A stretch of DNA of 64,000 nucleotides from assembly GCA_022577435.1 (NCBI GenBank), contig JAKOON010000124.1, positions 62,328-126,327 of the forward strand. Reading direction: 5' to 3'. Below the pieces are notes generated by a model. That model saw nothing but the letters and a program-made list of their open reading frames with translations, made no database searches and was not told the DNA's origin. This DNA comes from Embiotoca jacksoni. Its lineage: Eukaryota > Chordata > Actinopteri > Embiotocidae. Both the position numbers and the translations under genes were made by a program. Positions 45,730-60,398 of the stretch are shown here, one piece after another. Position 1 is the stretch's first letter; every line of letters starts with the position of its first letter.

Positions 45730-48700
45730 TGCAGATATTCAGAGTTATTCTAGACAGCATGTCAGATATTCAGAGTTATTCTAGACAGCATGTCAGATAT
45801 TCAGAGTTACTCTGAACAGCATGTCAGATATTCAGAGTTATTCTAGACAGCATGTCAGATATTCAGAGTTACTCTGAACAGCATGTCAGATATTCAGAGT
45901 TATTCTAGACAGCATGTCAGATATTCAGAGTTATTCTAGACAGCATGTCAGATATTCAGAGTTACTCTGAACAGCATGTCAGATATTCAGAGTTATTCTA
46001 GACAGCATGTCAGATATTCAGAGTTACTCTGAACAGCATGTCAGATATTCAGAGTTACTCTAGACAGCATGTCAGATATTCAGAGTTAGTCTAGACAGCA
46101 TGTCAGATATTCAGAGTTACTCTAGACAGCATGTCAGATATTCAGAGTTACTCTGAACAGCATGTCAGATATTCAGAGTTACTCTGAACAGCATGTCAGA
46201 TATTCAGAGTTATTCTAGACAGCATGTCAGATATTCAGAGTTATTCTAGACAGCATGTCAGATATTCAGAGTTATTCTGGACAGCATGTCAGATATTCAG
46301 AGTTATTCTGGACAGCATGTCAGATATTCAGAGTTATTCTAGACAGCATGTCAGATATTCAGTTACTCTAGACAGTATGTCAGATATTCAGAGTTACTCT
46401 AGACAGCATGTCAGATATTCAGAGTTATTCTGGACAGCATGTCAGATATTCAGAGTTATTCTAGACAGCATGTCAGATATTCAGAGTTACTCTAGACAGC
46501 ATGTCAGATATTCAGAGTTACTCTGGACAGCATGTCAGATATTCAGAGTTACTCTGGACAGCATGTCAGATATTCAGAGTTATTCTAGACAGCATGTCAG
46601 ATATTCAGAGTTATTCTAGACAGCATGTCAGATATTCAGAGTTATTCTAGACAGCATGTCAGATATTCAGAGTTATTCTAGACAGCATGTCAGATATTCA
46701 GAGTTACTCTAGACAGCATGTCAGATATTCAGAGTTATTCTGGACAGCATGTCAGATATTCAGAGTTATTCTAGACAGCATGTCAGATATTCAGAGTTAT
46801 TCTAGACAGCATGTCAGATATTCAGAGTTACTCTAGACAGCATGTCAGATATTCAGAGTTATTCTGGACAGCATGTCAGATATTCAGAGTTATTCTGGAC
46901 AGCATGTCAGATATTCAGAGTTATTCTAGACAGCATGTCAGATATTCAGAGTTACTCTAGACAGCATGTCAGATATTCAGAGTTACTCTAGACAGCATGT
47001 CAGATATTCAGAGTTACTCTAGACAGCATGTCAGATATTCAGAGTTACTCTAGACAGCATGTCAGATATTCAGAGTTACTCTAGACAGCATGTCAGATAT
47101 CCAGAGTTATTCTAGACAGCATGTCAGATATTCAGAGTTATTCTAGACAGCATGTCAGATATTCAGAGTTATTCTAGACAGCATGTCAGATATTCAGAGT
47201 TATTCTAGACAGCATGTCAGATATTCAGAGTTATTCTAGACAGCATGTCAGATATTCAGAGTTATTCTAGACAGCATGTCAGATATTCAGAGTTATTCTA
47301 GACAGCATGTCAGATATTCAGAGTTATTCTAGACAGCATGTCAGATATTCAGAGTTATTCTAGACAGCATGTCAGATATTCAGAGTTACTCTAGACAGCA
47401 TGTCAGATATTCAGAGTTACTCTAGACAGCATGTCAGATATTCAGAGTTACTCTAGACAGCATGTCAGATATTCAGAGTTATTCTAGACAGCATGTCAGA
47501 TATTCAGAGTTATTCTAGACAGCATGTCAGATATTCAGAGTTATTCTAGACAGCATGTCAGATATTCAGAGTTATTCTAGACAGCATGTCAGATATTCAG
47601 AGTTATTCTAGACAGCATGTCAGATATTCAGAGTTATTCTAGACAGCATGTCAGATATTCAGAGTTATTCTAGACAGCATGTCAGATATTCAGAGTTATT
47701 CTAGACAGCATGTCAGATATTCAGAGTTATTCTAGACAGCATGTCAGATATTCAGAGTTACTCTAGACAGCATGTCAGATATTCAGAGTTATTCTAGACA
47801 GCATGTCAGATATTCAGAGTTACTCTGAGCAGCATGTCAGATATTCAGAGTTATTCTAGACAGCATGTCAGATATTCAGAGTTATTCTAGACAGCATGTC
47901 AGATATTCAGAGTTATTCTAGACAGCATGTCAGATATTCAGAGTTATTCTAGACAGCATGTCAGATATTCAGAGTTATTCTAGACAGCATGTCAGATATT
48001 CAGAGTTACTCTAGACAGCATGTCAGATATTCAGAGTTATTCTAGACAGCATGTCAGATATTCAGAGTTATTCTGGACAGCATGTCAGATATTCAGAGTT
48101 ATTCTAGACAGCATGTCAGATATTCAGAGTTATTCTAGACAGCATGTCAGATATTCAGAGTTATTCTAGACAGCATGTCAGATATTCAGAGTTATTCTAG
48201 ACAGCATGTCAGATATTCAGAGTTATTCTGGACAGCATGTCAGATATTCAGAGTTATTCTGGACAGCATGTCAGATATTCAGAGTTATTCTGGACAGCAT
48301 GTCAGATATTCAGAGTTATTCTAGACAGCATGTCAGATATTCAGAGTTATTCTAGACAGCATGTCAGATATTCAGAGTTATTCTAGACAGCATGTCAGAT
48401 ATTCAGAGTTATTCTCGACAGCATGTCAGATATTCAGAGTTATTCTAGACAGCATGTCAGATATTCAGAGTTATTCTAGACAGCATGTCAGATATTCAGA
48501 GTTATTCTAGACAGCATGTCAGATATTCAGAGTTATTCTAGACAGCATGTCAGATATTCAGAGTTATTCTAGACAGCATGTCAGATATTCAGAGTTACTC
48601 TGAGCAGCATGTCAGATATTCAGAGTTATTCTAGACAGCATGTCAGATATTCAGAGTTATTCTAGACAGCATGTCAGATATTCAGAGTTATTCTAGACAG

Positions 48701-51437
48701 CATGTCAGATATTCAGAGTTATTCTAGACAGCATGTCAGATATTCAGAGTTATTCTAGACAGCATGTCAGATATTCAGAGTTATTCTAGACAGCATGTCA
48801 GATATTCAGAGTTATTCTGGACAGCATGTCAGATATTCAGAGTTATTCTAGACAGCATGTCAGATATTCAGAGTTATTCTAGACAGCATGTCAGATATTC
48901 AGAGTTATTCTAGACAGCATGTCAGATATTCAGAGTTATTCTAGACAGCATGTCAGATATTCAGAGTTATTCTAGACAGCATGTCAGATATTCAGAGTTA
49001 TTCTAGACAGCATGTCAGATATTCAGAGTTATTCTAGACAGCATGTCAGATATTCAGAGTTATTCTAGACAGCATGTCAGATATTCAGAGTTATTCTAGA
49101 CAGCATGTCAGATATTCAGAGTTACTCTAGACAGCATGTCAGATATTCAGAGTTATTCTAGACAGCATGTCAGATATTCAGAGTTATTCTGGACAGCATG
49201 TCAGATATTCAGAGTTACTCTAGACAGCATGTCAGATATTCAGAGTTATTCTAGACAGCATGTCAGATATTCAGAGTTATTCTAGACAGCATGTCAGATA
49301 TTCAGAGTTATTCTAGACAGCATGTCAGATATTCAGAGTTATTCTAGACAGCATGTCAGATATTCAGAGTTATTCTAGACAGCATGTCAGATATTCAGAG
49401 TTATTCTAGACAGCATGTCAGATATTCAGAGTTATTCTAGACAGCATGTCAGATATTCAGAGTTATTCTAGACAGCATGTCAGATATTCAGAGTTATTCT
49501 GGACAGCATGTCAGATATTCAGAGTTATTCTGGACAGCATGTCAGATATTCAGAGTTATTCTAGACAGCATGTCAGATATTCAGAGTTATTCTAGACAGC
49601 ATGTCAGATATTCAGAGTTATTCTCGACAGCATGTCAGATATTCAGAGTTATTCTGGACAGCATGTCAGATATTCAGAGTTATTCTAGACAGCATGTCAG
49701 ATATTCAGAGTTATTCTAGACAGCATGTCAGATATTCAGAGTTATTCTAGACAGCATGTCAGATATTCAGAGTTATTCTAGACAGCATGTCAGATATTCA
49801 GAGTTATTCTAGACAGCATGTCAGATATTCAGAGTTATTCTCGACAGCATGTCAGATATTCAGAGTTATTCTAGACAGCATGTCAGATATTCAGAGTTAT
49901 TCTAGACAGCATGTCAGATATTCAGAGTTATTCTAGACAGCATGTCAGATATTCAGAGTTATTCTCGACAGCATGTCAGATATTCAGAGTTATTCTAGAC
50001 AGCATGTCAGATATTCAGAGTTATTCTAGACAGCATGTCAGATATTCAGAGTTATTCTAGACAGCATGTCAGATATTCAGAGTTACTCTAGACAGCATGT
50101 CAGATATTCAGAGTTATTCTAGACAGCATGTCAGATATTCAGAGTTACTCTGAGCAGCATGTCAGATATTCAGAGTTATTCTAGACAGCATGTCAGATAT
50201 TCAGAGTTATTCTAGACAGCATGTCAGATATTCAGAGTTATTCTAGACAGCATGTCAGATATTCAGAGTTATTCTAGACAGCATGTCAGATATTCAGAGT
50301 TATTCTAGACAGCATGTCAGATATTCAGAGTTATTCTAGACAGCATGTCAGATATTCAGAGTTACTCTAGACAGCATGTCAGATATTCAGAGTTATTCTA
50401 GACAGCATGTCAGATATTCAGAGTTATTCTAGACAGCATGTCAGATATTCAGAGTTATTCTGGACAGCATGTCAGATATTCAGAGTTATTCTAGACAGCA
50501 TGTCAGATATTCAGAGTTATTCTAGACAGCATGTCAGATATTCAGAGTTATTCTAGACAGCATGTCAGATATTCAGAGTTATTCTAGACAGCATGTCAGA
50601 TATTCAGAGTTATTCTAGACAGCATGTCAGATATTCAGAGTTATTCTAGACAGCATGTCAGATATTCAGAGTTATTCTAGACAGCATGTCAGATATTCAG
50701 AGTTATTCTAGACAGCATGTCAGATATTCAGAGTTATTCTAGACAGCATGTCAGATATTCAGAGTTATTCTAGACAGCATGTCAGATATTCAGAGTTATT
50801 CTGGACAGCATGTCAGATATTCAGAGTTATTCTGGACAGCATGTCAGATATTCAGAGTTACTCTAGACAGCATGTCAGATATTCAGAGTTATTCTAGACA
50901 GCATGTCAGATATTCAGAGTTATTCTAGACAGCATGTCAGATATTCAGAGTTACTCTAGACAGCATGTCAGATATTCAGAGTTATTCTAGACAGCATGTC
51001 AGATATTCAGAGTTATTCTAGACAGCATGTCAGATATTCAGAGTTATTCTAGACAGCATGTCAGATATTCAGAGTTATTCTAGACAGCATGTCAGATATT
51101 CAGAGTTATTCTAGACAGCATGTCAGATATTCAGAGTTATTCTAGACAGCATGTCAGATATTCAGAGTTATTCTAGACAGCATGTCAGATATTCAGAGTT
51201 ATTCTAGACAGCATGTCAGATATTCAGAGTTATTCTGGACAGCATGTCAGATATTCAGAGTTACTCTAGACAGCATGTCAGATATTCAGAGTTATTCTAG
51301 ACAGCATGTCAGATATTCAGAGTTATTCTAGACAGCATGTCAGATATTCAGAGTTATTCTAGACAGCATGTCAGATATTCAGAGTTATTCTAGACAGCAT
51401 GTCAGATATTCAGAGTTATTCTAGACAGCATGTCAGA
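45730..51437. repeat. 31-bp minisatellite, about 184 copies (5.7 kb)
   Basis: The largest array of the window. The unit is GACAGCATGTCAGATATTCA followed by GAGTTATTCTA (31 bp). Variation is concentrated at the TTATTCTAGAC junction: TCTAGA, TCTGGA, TCTGAA, TCTGAG, TCTCGA, and TTACTC for TTATTC. TCTGAA variants are confined to the first 500 bp or so (left edge), while the centre is dominated by runs of the TCTAGA form, a pattern expected when the interior is homogenised and the edge is not. The array begins about 310 bp upstream of znf706 exon A and ends about 30 bp before the inferred znf706 promoter. It therefore most likely fills the 5' intron of that gene. Confidence 0.97.
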
Positions 51438-51800
51438 AGTAGGTCAGTGAGGGTGGGTGAGCTCGGGAGTGACGTCACAGCTAACGTTACGTTACCAACT
51501 TTAACGTGAGTTTAGTTTGAGACCGTGACGGACAGGCTCGTCTTAACACACAACTCACGGCTTTGGGACCGGAATATAAACTTACACTTAAAAGCAACGT
51601 GAATGTCATGTCGTCCTTATTGATGGAGACTCGCGCCGGCTGCTAACGCTGCCGCTCGGTTAGCCGAAATAACACGGACACGTGAATGTAGGTGGATATG
51701 AAGCATAAAGCGACATTTTGTAAATGCCTTACCAGTTAAACAATGGTGTTACTGGAGGTCGCCCCCAAATAAAACGTAACCGCCTCTGGACTTTCCGCTG
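51438..51800 (-). promoter_or_regulatory. znf706: Candidate znf706 promoter / first noncoding exon
   Basis: CpG-rich sequence immediately right of the 31-bp array, with consensus CRE TGACGTCA at 51,470-51,477 and several AACGTTACG words. Because znf706 exon A begins with a splice acceptor two bases before its ATG, an upstream noncoding exon is required, and this is the nearest promoter-like DNA in the right direction. Confidence 0.45.
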
Positions 51801-52319
51801 ATCCCAGTGGGTTGCCCTCACCGCGCTAATGCGCATGCTCAAACCGTAGCCCATGCTGCCTTCACGGGACGTCAGAAAGTTCTGGAGCTCCGAACGTCTG
51901 CTCGGTTTGGTAACGGAAGGACATTTTCTGACAGCACGTGTTCAACAGTTCCTGTCTGCACGGTGCACGATCAAATACCGACCACAAGGTGTCGCAGCAC
52001 AACAGTTCCTGTCGCCCCACTACACCAACACCTGTAGAATATAAGAACGGGAGATATTATATCAAACAAACCGTAAAACGAGAGGTTCTCCTCGTTTCCT
52101 GTCCGGCTGTCAATAAGGCTGTCTGGCCTCATTGACTAAGAGGGACGGAGGGGTTCGGTTCGGTTCGGTTCGGAGTAATCTGACACCTAGCAATCTAACA
52201 TAATGACTTAAAAAGTAAAACATTAAAACGTAGATCAGCCTAGCGAGAAAGAAGATCTTGACCAAACTTTGGAGAACAATAAACCGTAAATACGTCAGTG
52301 GTCAGAGAAACGGACTTTT

Positions 52320-52430
52320 AAGTGTCACGTGTCCGCTTTCCCCTCTCATTTCTAAGTCACGCCCCCCAGGTGGATTGGCCAATAGGAGAACGACTATCCC
52401 CCTGCGTAGACGCATCTAACCAATCAGTAA
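52320..52430 (+). promoter_or_regulatory. grhl2: Candidate grhl2 promoter
   Basis: About 330-430 bp upstream of the grhl2 start codon are CACGTG (52,326-52,331), a GC-box-like CACGCCCCCC, the double CCAAT palindrome ATTGGCCAAT (52,374-52,383) and CCAATCAG (52,420-52,427). This is a typical vertebrate proximal promoter composition. It could also drive the divergent znf706 locus. Confidence 0.5.
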
Positions 52431-52753
52431 TGCGCCTTCGTTTCCTCGTTCATGCTGCTGCTTCAGGTGCTGAACATCCCTTAATTTACCCAAACAGAGT
52501 ACAAACTTAGTCCGTGCAGCAAATGTAACTTTTTAATGAGTTGGTGTGGACTCACGTTTTATCTGACACCATGGACATTGGAATTTATTTGAGTACATTA
52601 GGTTACAGATTATGTTTTCACGAGGAAGTTAAATAGAGCCGCCTCTTGCGGGCTCATGTTTTCTTTTTAGTGTCCCACACAAATTTACCTGCAAAAACTA
52701 GAAAGTCCACTTCTCAAGCAACTCCTAAAAACCATCAGGGTCCTGGAGGCATC

Positions 52754-55700
52754 ATGGACCTGGACAGGTAAGAGAAAGACAGTAATATAACATGCAGCAG
52801 AGCCTTAGTCATTGAATAAAATGTCTGCAGTTTATTCCTTTTATATCTAGATGATAAACAGTAATTAAAATAACGTGTTTTTTTTTCGTGAAATACTACT
52901 GTTTTTATGTGCTATAATCATTGCTGAAGATTTAGCTGTGATTATAGATAACTGTAAATTATGTGTGTCAAAAACTGAGATATTATACATAGTTTATCTT
53001 TTTGACAGTATTTATGAATTACAATACTTTTTATTTTTCAGAGTCCATCTTGCTATTTAATTGTGGTATATATAAGCAGTAATTCCTCAGAAGTAAAGTC
53101 AGCCTACATAAACACACCTCACCAGCAGCGGACAGTTAAATTGGAGTTTGGTGAGAAACAGCCCGGGGCATACCTGGTGGTTGGCAGACTGACTTCTGCT
53201 CATGATAGATTGACTTTGCAGTAACAGCATGGCTTACTGCCTCTTCCCACTTTCCTGCTGTCTTCTCAGTAAACGGCTGGTGGTGGTGGTACCAAACGAA
53301 GTGTCGGCGCCCTCCCGCAGAGTGTTCAGCAGCGAGGACGAAGCATGGAGGAGCTACCTGGAGAACCCACTGACAGCTGCCACCAAGGCCATGATGAGCA
53401 TCAACGGAGATGAGGACAGCGCAGCAGCTCTCGGGCTGCTGTACGACTACTACAAGGTGTGAAAGGCCTGATGTTAAAGTCAAAATAATAAAAAGAAAAT
53501 TTCCGATTTGTGATTGTTTCAGGTCTCATCTTTTGTGTTGGCTATAACCCCGTCAGGTTCCCAGAGAGAGGAGACGCACCACCGGCGGTGTCAAAGCCAC
53601 AGATCTCGCTGCTCTCGGGCCGAGTAACTGCAGCAGCCTGGATGTTCTAGATCACCATCTTCAGGCTCTACGATCGATGCCCGTCAACCTGTCCCTCAAT
53701 AACAACACCGCTGCCGAACATCAGGGCTCCAAGTATGCAGCTCTCAGCCTCCCAGGAGACACCAGAGGGGGCATTGCGCCTCTTGCTCTGATCAAGACGG
53801 AGGGCCCCACGTCTCCGCCGGCTTCTTGTTCCAGTGCTTCTTACCAAGAAGAAGCTAGAGAGCCGATGAGGATGGTTTACGAGCAGAGGTGCTATGATTT
53901 GTCCCCCGCTGCTTACCTCAAAGATGAACAGAGAAGCACTCCGGAGAGCGCGTATGAGGATGCCGTGGAACGAGAGGTCAGGCTTGTTATCTGAGGGGAG
54001 AGAGGTGGAGCTGGTCTTATGTCGTGCTTTATAAGTCAAGTTAACTTTTATACACTCTTTTTTTCTGCTTGATTCGCAGTAGTTTCCTGCGTTTCTTCTT
54101 TTGAAAACACCATATGTCTTGTCTCTTTCCACAGATGTACCACCAGAGTCCTTCCTCAGGAGGTGAGACCTTCCACTACAGCCAACCACAGTAAGTTGAC
54201 ATTTTAGCGACTAACAGCAACATGTGACCTCACAATGTTCTGATGCAGACGTTTTAAAGGACAAGGCTATCAACAGTCTATAGTTTTATTTTGAAAAGAC
54301 CAAAACCAATACTTTCAGTCTGTCCCACTGTTGTGTGACTTACGCAGCCTCTCTGTTGCTCTCAACCTCACGCCCAGACGTTCCTGCTGAAGTAGTTCTT
54401 CAAAAGCAGGTCACGAATATGTTGTTTCATTTTACTCAAACAGGAGTAAATTGTACATCTTGGATTCTGTAGTTATTAGTAGGCTCAAGAAATTATTGGT
54501 TTTGGTCTTTTCAGATGTGCTAATCCTAAGAAAAATATTGAATATCTCCAGAATGATCATTTAATTCTGTTCTGCTGCACATCAGTTGTTTGATGAATGG
54601 AATCTGTGTTTACCTTCTTGTTCTGCTACTTTTACAATATAAAATCACTCTTCCCGTCCACTTCATTCAGAAAACATGTCTTCGAAATTCACGTTGTTTT
54701 CTCTTTCATAAAAATGTTGACAAAATGTGTGCTAGTTTTCCTTTTTCTTTCTCCATAAATGTGGTTATTGGCATGTCAGAGGAGATGTTGTGTCTTCATG
54801 AAGATTGCCACACATTTCAACACATGCTGATGTTCTTCCAGCGACAGTTTCCAGTACAATCTGGAGGCCAGCATGTCGCTGCGGCCGCGGCAGGGCGAAG
54901 GACCCCTGGCTTACCTGAACCGGGGCCAGTTCTATGCTTTGACACTGTCCGAGACCGGCTTCAGATCGTCCCTCTGTCAGCCCAGATGCAAAGTGCGGGT
55001 GAGTGGAGCGACGGCGCCACACGGGTCTGATGGGAGCCTGTCCAGGAGCGAACGAAGCACCACAGGAGGCTCGGAGCTGCAGCGGGACAGTCTTGTACAG
55101 GTGAGGGAGGGGGAGGTAGCATATGTAGAAAGTTTTACTGCAATCTTATCAACAAAGTGCATGAAATATTTTGAGCTGATTATTTATACGTGTCTGTATT
55201 TGCTTTCACTCCAGAGTGTTATCATGGTTGTCTTTGGGGAAGAAAAGTGCAGAGATGAGCAGCTGAAGAACTGGAAATACTGGCACTCCCGCCAGCACAC
55301 TGCCAAACAGAGAGTCCTGGACATCGGTGAGATGATGAGTATTTTCCTCTTCACTGCCAGCCTGCCTCCTACACTCACTGCTGGGTGGGGTTTACAGTAC
55401 AAGTGGAGCAGATGGGAAATAGGCCCACACCCAAAAATGGCACACACACTTCAGTATTGAGTATCGCACTTCTGTCTATCACACGAGATACTTTCACCTC
55501 AGAGAGAGAGAGAGCAGGAGGCCCCAGGAGACGCACATCATGAGCTGAGACATGATACAATTTGAATAACAGACAATCCTCAATTCCCACAGGAGCTCCT
55601 CGAGGAGATAGCCAGTGGGCCAACATTTGCATAGACGTTAACAGGAGAAATAGGTGGGCCCTGGATTGTGGCCATATCCTGTACGATCAGCAGGAAACAA

Positions 55701-57089
55701 GCCTCAACCTGCAGTTTAAAACTCAGTGGAATGAGGCAGAGATTTCACACACTGTGGTGGTGGTTTTTGTTTGTGGCAAGTTCAGTCCAATACCAACCGT
55801 GGTACCGGCAGCAACCTGCCGTAGACGAGGTAAACATGTGGAAATGAATACATGAGCAGGGTTTATGAGGAGGTAACAGTGGCCTTTTGTTACTCATTTG
55901 GAAGCTCAATTGTTGGATGAAAACATGAAACATGAAAACATGTTGACAGAGTTACAGATGCTGCATGAGTTAAAAGGGAAAAAGTAGACAGTTTATTGAA
56001 AGACTGGCAGCTAAACAGTGGTAAAATGTTTTACTGAGTACATTTGTTCAAGTGTATAACAGTGTATAATGTTATACTTCACTGCATTTCACTTTGTTTC
56101 AGCCGTCTAGTTGGGAACATCTCGAATGAATTGTTAGCAGATCCACCAAAGAGGTGTTTAAGGCCTGAAGCCAGTCAGTGTTCAGGATTTCATAGGAATG
56201 CAAAAAGTCAAAACAACAAATGTAAATTTTTTTCTTTGGTTTCCCATCTGTGATCTCACACCAAGCGACCTTTCACATCTATCTTGCCACTCTTTGGACG
56301 GGGCAAACTCCCATGTTGTGTGTAAAACTTTTGTTTCATATATACATTTTACTTCTGTGCTCGTACTAAAAGGATTTTAAGGGATTATAATTTTACATGT
56401 GGATTTGTACTTGTAATTGTGTAATTTGACATCCTTGTATTGAATTGTTGTTTGTGGACTGAAACCACATGTCCACATCTGACATCCACTGAAACACTTT
56501 CTTCTCACTTTCTCTGTGCGTGCAGCTGATTACAAGGAGAGCTTCAACACGATCGGCAACGTGGAGGAAATTGCCTACAACGCTGTGTCTTTCACATGGG
56601 ATGTCAGTGAAGAAGCCAAGGTAGAAACACAACCACAAAAAAATTAGTGAGATTGAGCTGCTGAAGTCAAAGCAGGAAGGAATCGGTCCATGACAGAAGA
56701 GTGTTCTGTCTTCATGTCAGAACCAAACTGTTTGCTAATTGAAGGGAAGATTTCTCAGTTGAACTGCGAGGACTCTTCTCTCTATACTCAACCATCTGTC
56801 AGTGGACTGAAGAGACCTCCTAGTTTCAGAATAGCTAGAGGGTCATATGCCGTCATATGTTGCACCATCCGCACCCAACTGTTCAGTCCTCCGTGACATA
56901 AGCAGCGTCTCCTGCTTTGTCTCCGTCCATTGTTTGGTGTCGCAGACACGCTGGACACACGGCAGCAGACCTGAAAGGAATCTGCTCACGTTTCACCTTC
57001 GTGATGGTGGTCAGTTGGATAAAGACAAACAGCAAACATGTAAACACACCCAAAACACACACACACGCACGCACGCACGCACGCACGCA

Positions 57090-57138
<49 letters not shown>

Positions 57139-57924
57139 GCCTTGTGGCTCCAATTCAGTTTAAATGAGAGCTCCACAATCAGCCTCAGTGAAAAACAGGT
57201 AATTGCAGCTTTGCAGATCTGTGGATAAATATTTCCAGTCTTTCACACGCCGTCACGACTCTGGTGATACGGCATCCAGCTGTGCACACTTGTTGTACAG
57301 CTGACCACGATAATGTAGCGCTGCTTTGAGATCAGAAGATCTACATGCTGCAGATGTTTTATAGATAACAGACAGCAGTGATTAAAGAACATGTTCTGTT
57401 AGATTTTATTATGATTTGTGCAGAGAAGTTGGGATGCTGATTTGTAGTCCATTTGTAGTCTGCTTCCTGACTGATGCGCTCCACAGAAGGAGCAGCAGCA
57501 TTATTCTGGGGAAATGTGATGCTTCACGTCACTGCTGTCACTTCTCTCTCTCTTTTTGTGCAGAAATGTAGGTTTCTAAACTGAATGGGACGCCCAATCA
57601 GACCTTAATTTGCAGACATACAAAAAAATATGAGTTTTTTGTGTGAATTTTTTGTGTGCAAATGATCTTTTTTTGGGGGGGGGTAGGTTTCAGCTGTTGC
57701 CGGGCAACAGTCAGCGTCCTTATTGTAGTAGAGTGGGAAATGTGTTTGTACGGGGAGAAGAGCAGCTTCCTGCAGCATGACTCTGCTGTCATGTTTGTTT
57801 GTTTGTTTGTTTGTGCCGGATTGAGTTGACGCTGTGGCCCCATGAACTCTCTGCTTTACAGGAAGGTATTTGAATGTTTGCACACCAGTATGCACAAACA
57901 AAACAAGCCTCCCCCACACACAAA

Positions 57925-57978
<54 letters not shown>

Positions 57979-60357
57979 CGGCAGCAGCAATGTGTCCGGC
58001 ACTTGTGGAGAAATTTGAATGGCTTGTGTCTGTGGAGGTGTGAATGTGTGGAGGTGTGTAGGAGGTTCATTTGTGCCGCAGGCCTTTCCAGCAATCAGCT
58101 CTCACCTCTGCAGGTTCAGACACGACGCTGTTGATGCTGCGTAGTGGGAAAATTGCTGTTGAGGCGCAGAGAGGAATCTCTACCGTTATCCGTGTCTGCT
58201 GACCTGCTGCTGGAGCTGTCGGTCCGGTTCAACTGGAAAATCCAGCTGCAGTTTATATTGGTTGAGATGGTTTGGCCTCAATCATGAGAATGTGTGTGAA
58301 GATCACTACACGTAGAGTACACCGTGTGCACTAATGGACTAATAGTGATAGGCAGGAGCAGGTCTGCAGCTCGGCTCCGCTACATGTGGAGCTTTAGGAA
58401 AGAGACCTGTGTTTCTAAAAGCTTTGACACTAATGGTCTGCAACAATATTAAACCACTGAGAATTTCTGCACATTAATCACACTTTCTTGTAAATCAGTG
58501 TGATTCACAAGGTGCGCTTTCACTTGAAGCATTTGAGATTGCAGGTTGTTTGTCATCATCTAAAGGAGCGTTGAGAAGGTTTGCATGCTGAGTGTTGGTT
58601 CTGGCCTGTGAACTGCTGCTGTGACTCACGACCTCGTGACCCTCTCACTCATCACTGTAAGGTTTATGAGTCAGGTGGAGATTCATTAGAAAACATTCAT
58701 CTCTATCAGATCTCTCCAGCAGACTGGTTGTTAAAGGAACTGAACTTTAGCTGATCTGATGATACACGTTGGGCTTTAACTGTTTACTGTCAGCGAATGC
58801 TTCTCCAGCTCCTACAAAAGAGAATTACAGGGATGAATGTGGTGGATTTTTGGGGAGAGGCTCATATCACGTCCCAGAAACCCTGTTCGGCTTCACAACC
58901 CGTCCAGACAAGATTCTCCATTTGCAACAACCATCCTCCAACAAAACATTGTTTTCAGTTACTGCGAAGATTTAAAGTTTCTTGAAAGGTTTCCAAGAGA
59001 AGACTAAATTAATTTTCTCAGGCAGCATCATTGTCATCAGATAATATGTTTAATTTAATGTACTTTTCATTTAAATTGGATGTTCAATAACTAAATTAGA
59101 TAACAACAATTTACATATAATTAGTTAACTACTATTTGAAATGGCAGAAGCTGAACAGTTCAACCATTTATTCAGAGCTTTATCCCACTTTTGGTTTAAT
59201 ATTTCTACCATTTATCTCTAAACGTTGTTAAAATATGGGTGACATATATTCAGTATTTTGATCATTGCAGTTCATCCATTACTTTTCTCGAACAATCTCG
59301 ACTCTTTATGGAAATAAGAAAAGGTTCCATTTTCATGACTTTTAGCTGCAGTTATGCATTTCAATCATTTATCAGTCGACAGTAAAAACAGTTGGGAACT
59401 GTTTATCTGTTTGTATCTGGAACTGTTAGACATCTCTGCTCGCTTGCTTTTAATTCAAAATAAATTGTGATTATTTTGATAGATTATTGAGCTGCTCCAC
59501 GTTCTTTTCATGTAATGACGGGCAGTTTCAGAAAAAAACTTCTGTGGTACGAGTATTCCTAGTTTGGAATCATTGCTGTATGACAGCTGAAAATAATAAA
59601 TGAATAGACGTGTCTTCTGCTTTGTGTTTCTAGGTCTTTATCTCGGTGAACTGTCTGAGCACCGACTTCTCCTCGCAGAAGGGCGTGAAGGGGATGCCGC
59701 TGATCATCCAGATTGACACCTACAGCTACAACAGCTGCAGCAGGCGGCCCATCCACCGCGCCTTCGCTCAGATCAAGGTGTTCTGCGACAAGGTGAGGAA
59801 GGCCGTCGGACACCTCGTTAGGTCGACGGTGATCAGATCAGAGCGTCATCAGTCTTTTAGAATATTCGTTTGTTTTCAGGGCGCTGAGAGGAAACTTCGT
59901 GATGAGGAGAAGAAGCAGCTCAGGAAGAAGACCAAAGGTGAAAACAACATTATCTTCTTTCTTTTGGCTTAATAATGAAAATTATGATATTCATTTTAAT
60001 TATATTTACATAAATAATGTCAGTGTGCTTGATTTTAAAATCCACTAAGACAAGGGTACAGAGCACTTCCTGGAAATAATGAAACTGAATGGAACAGAGA
60101 TGACTTAAAACAGCAGGCAAATGTAATCACACCCAATCAAAACTGTACTTGGAGTGGTTGCCTGGCAACAGATGCTGAGTCCACGCTCTCTCTGGATCAG
60201 GGAAAAATGGCAGCTCAGGGCCGATCTCTCCCGTGAGGAAGGCCGACAGCACGCTGTTCAAAAGGATGCTGGACCTGGACGCCCAGCCGGTTCTCTTCAT
60301 TCCTGATGTCCACTTTGGAAACCTGCAGAGAACTGGGCAGGTGAGGAAGCACGCACG

Positions 60358-60398
<41 letters not shown>

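Noticed and set aside
45730..51437. CRISPR-like array
   Set aside because: The repeats are directly tandem 31-bp units without unique spacers, in a vertebrate genome; it is a minisatellite.
53136..54189. Minus-strand open frames opposite grhl2 exons 2-4
   Set aside because: Shadows of real grhl2 exons in the opposite strand.
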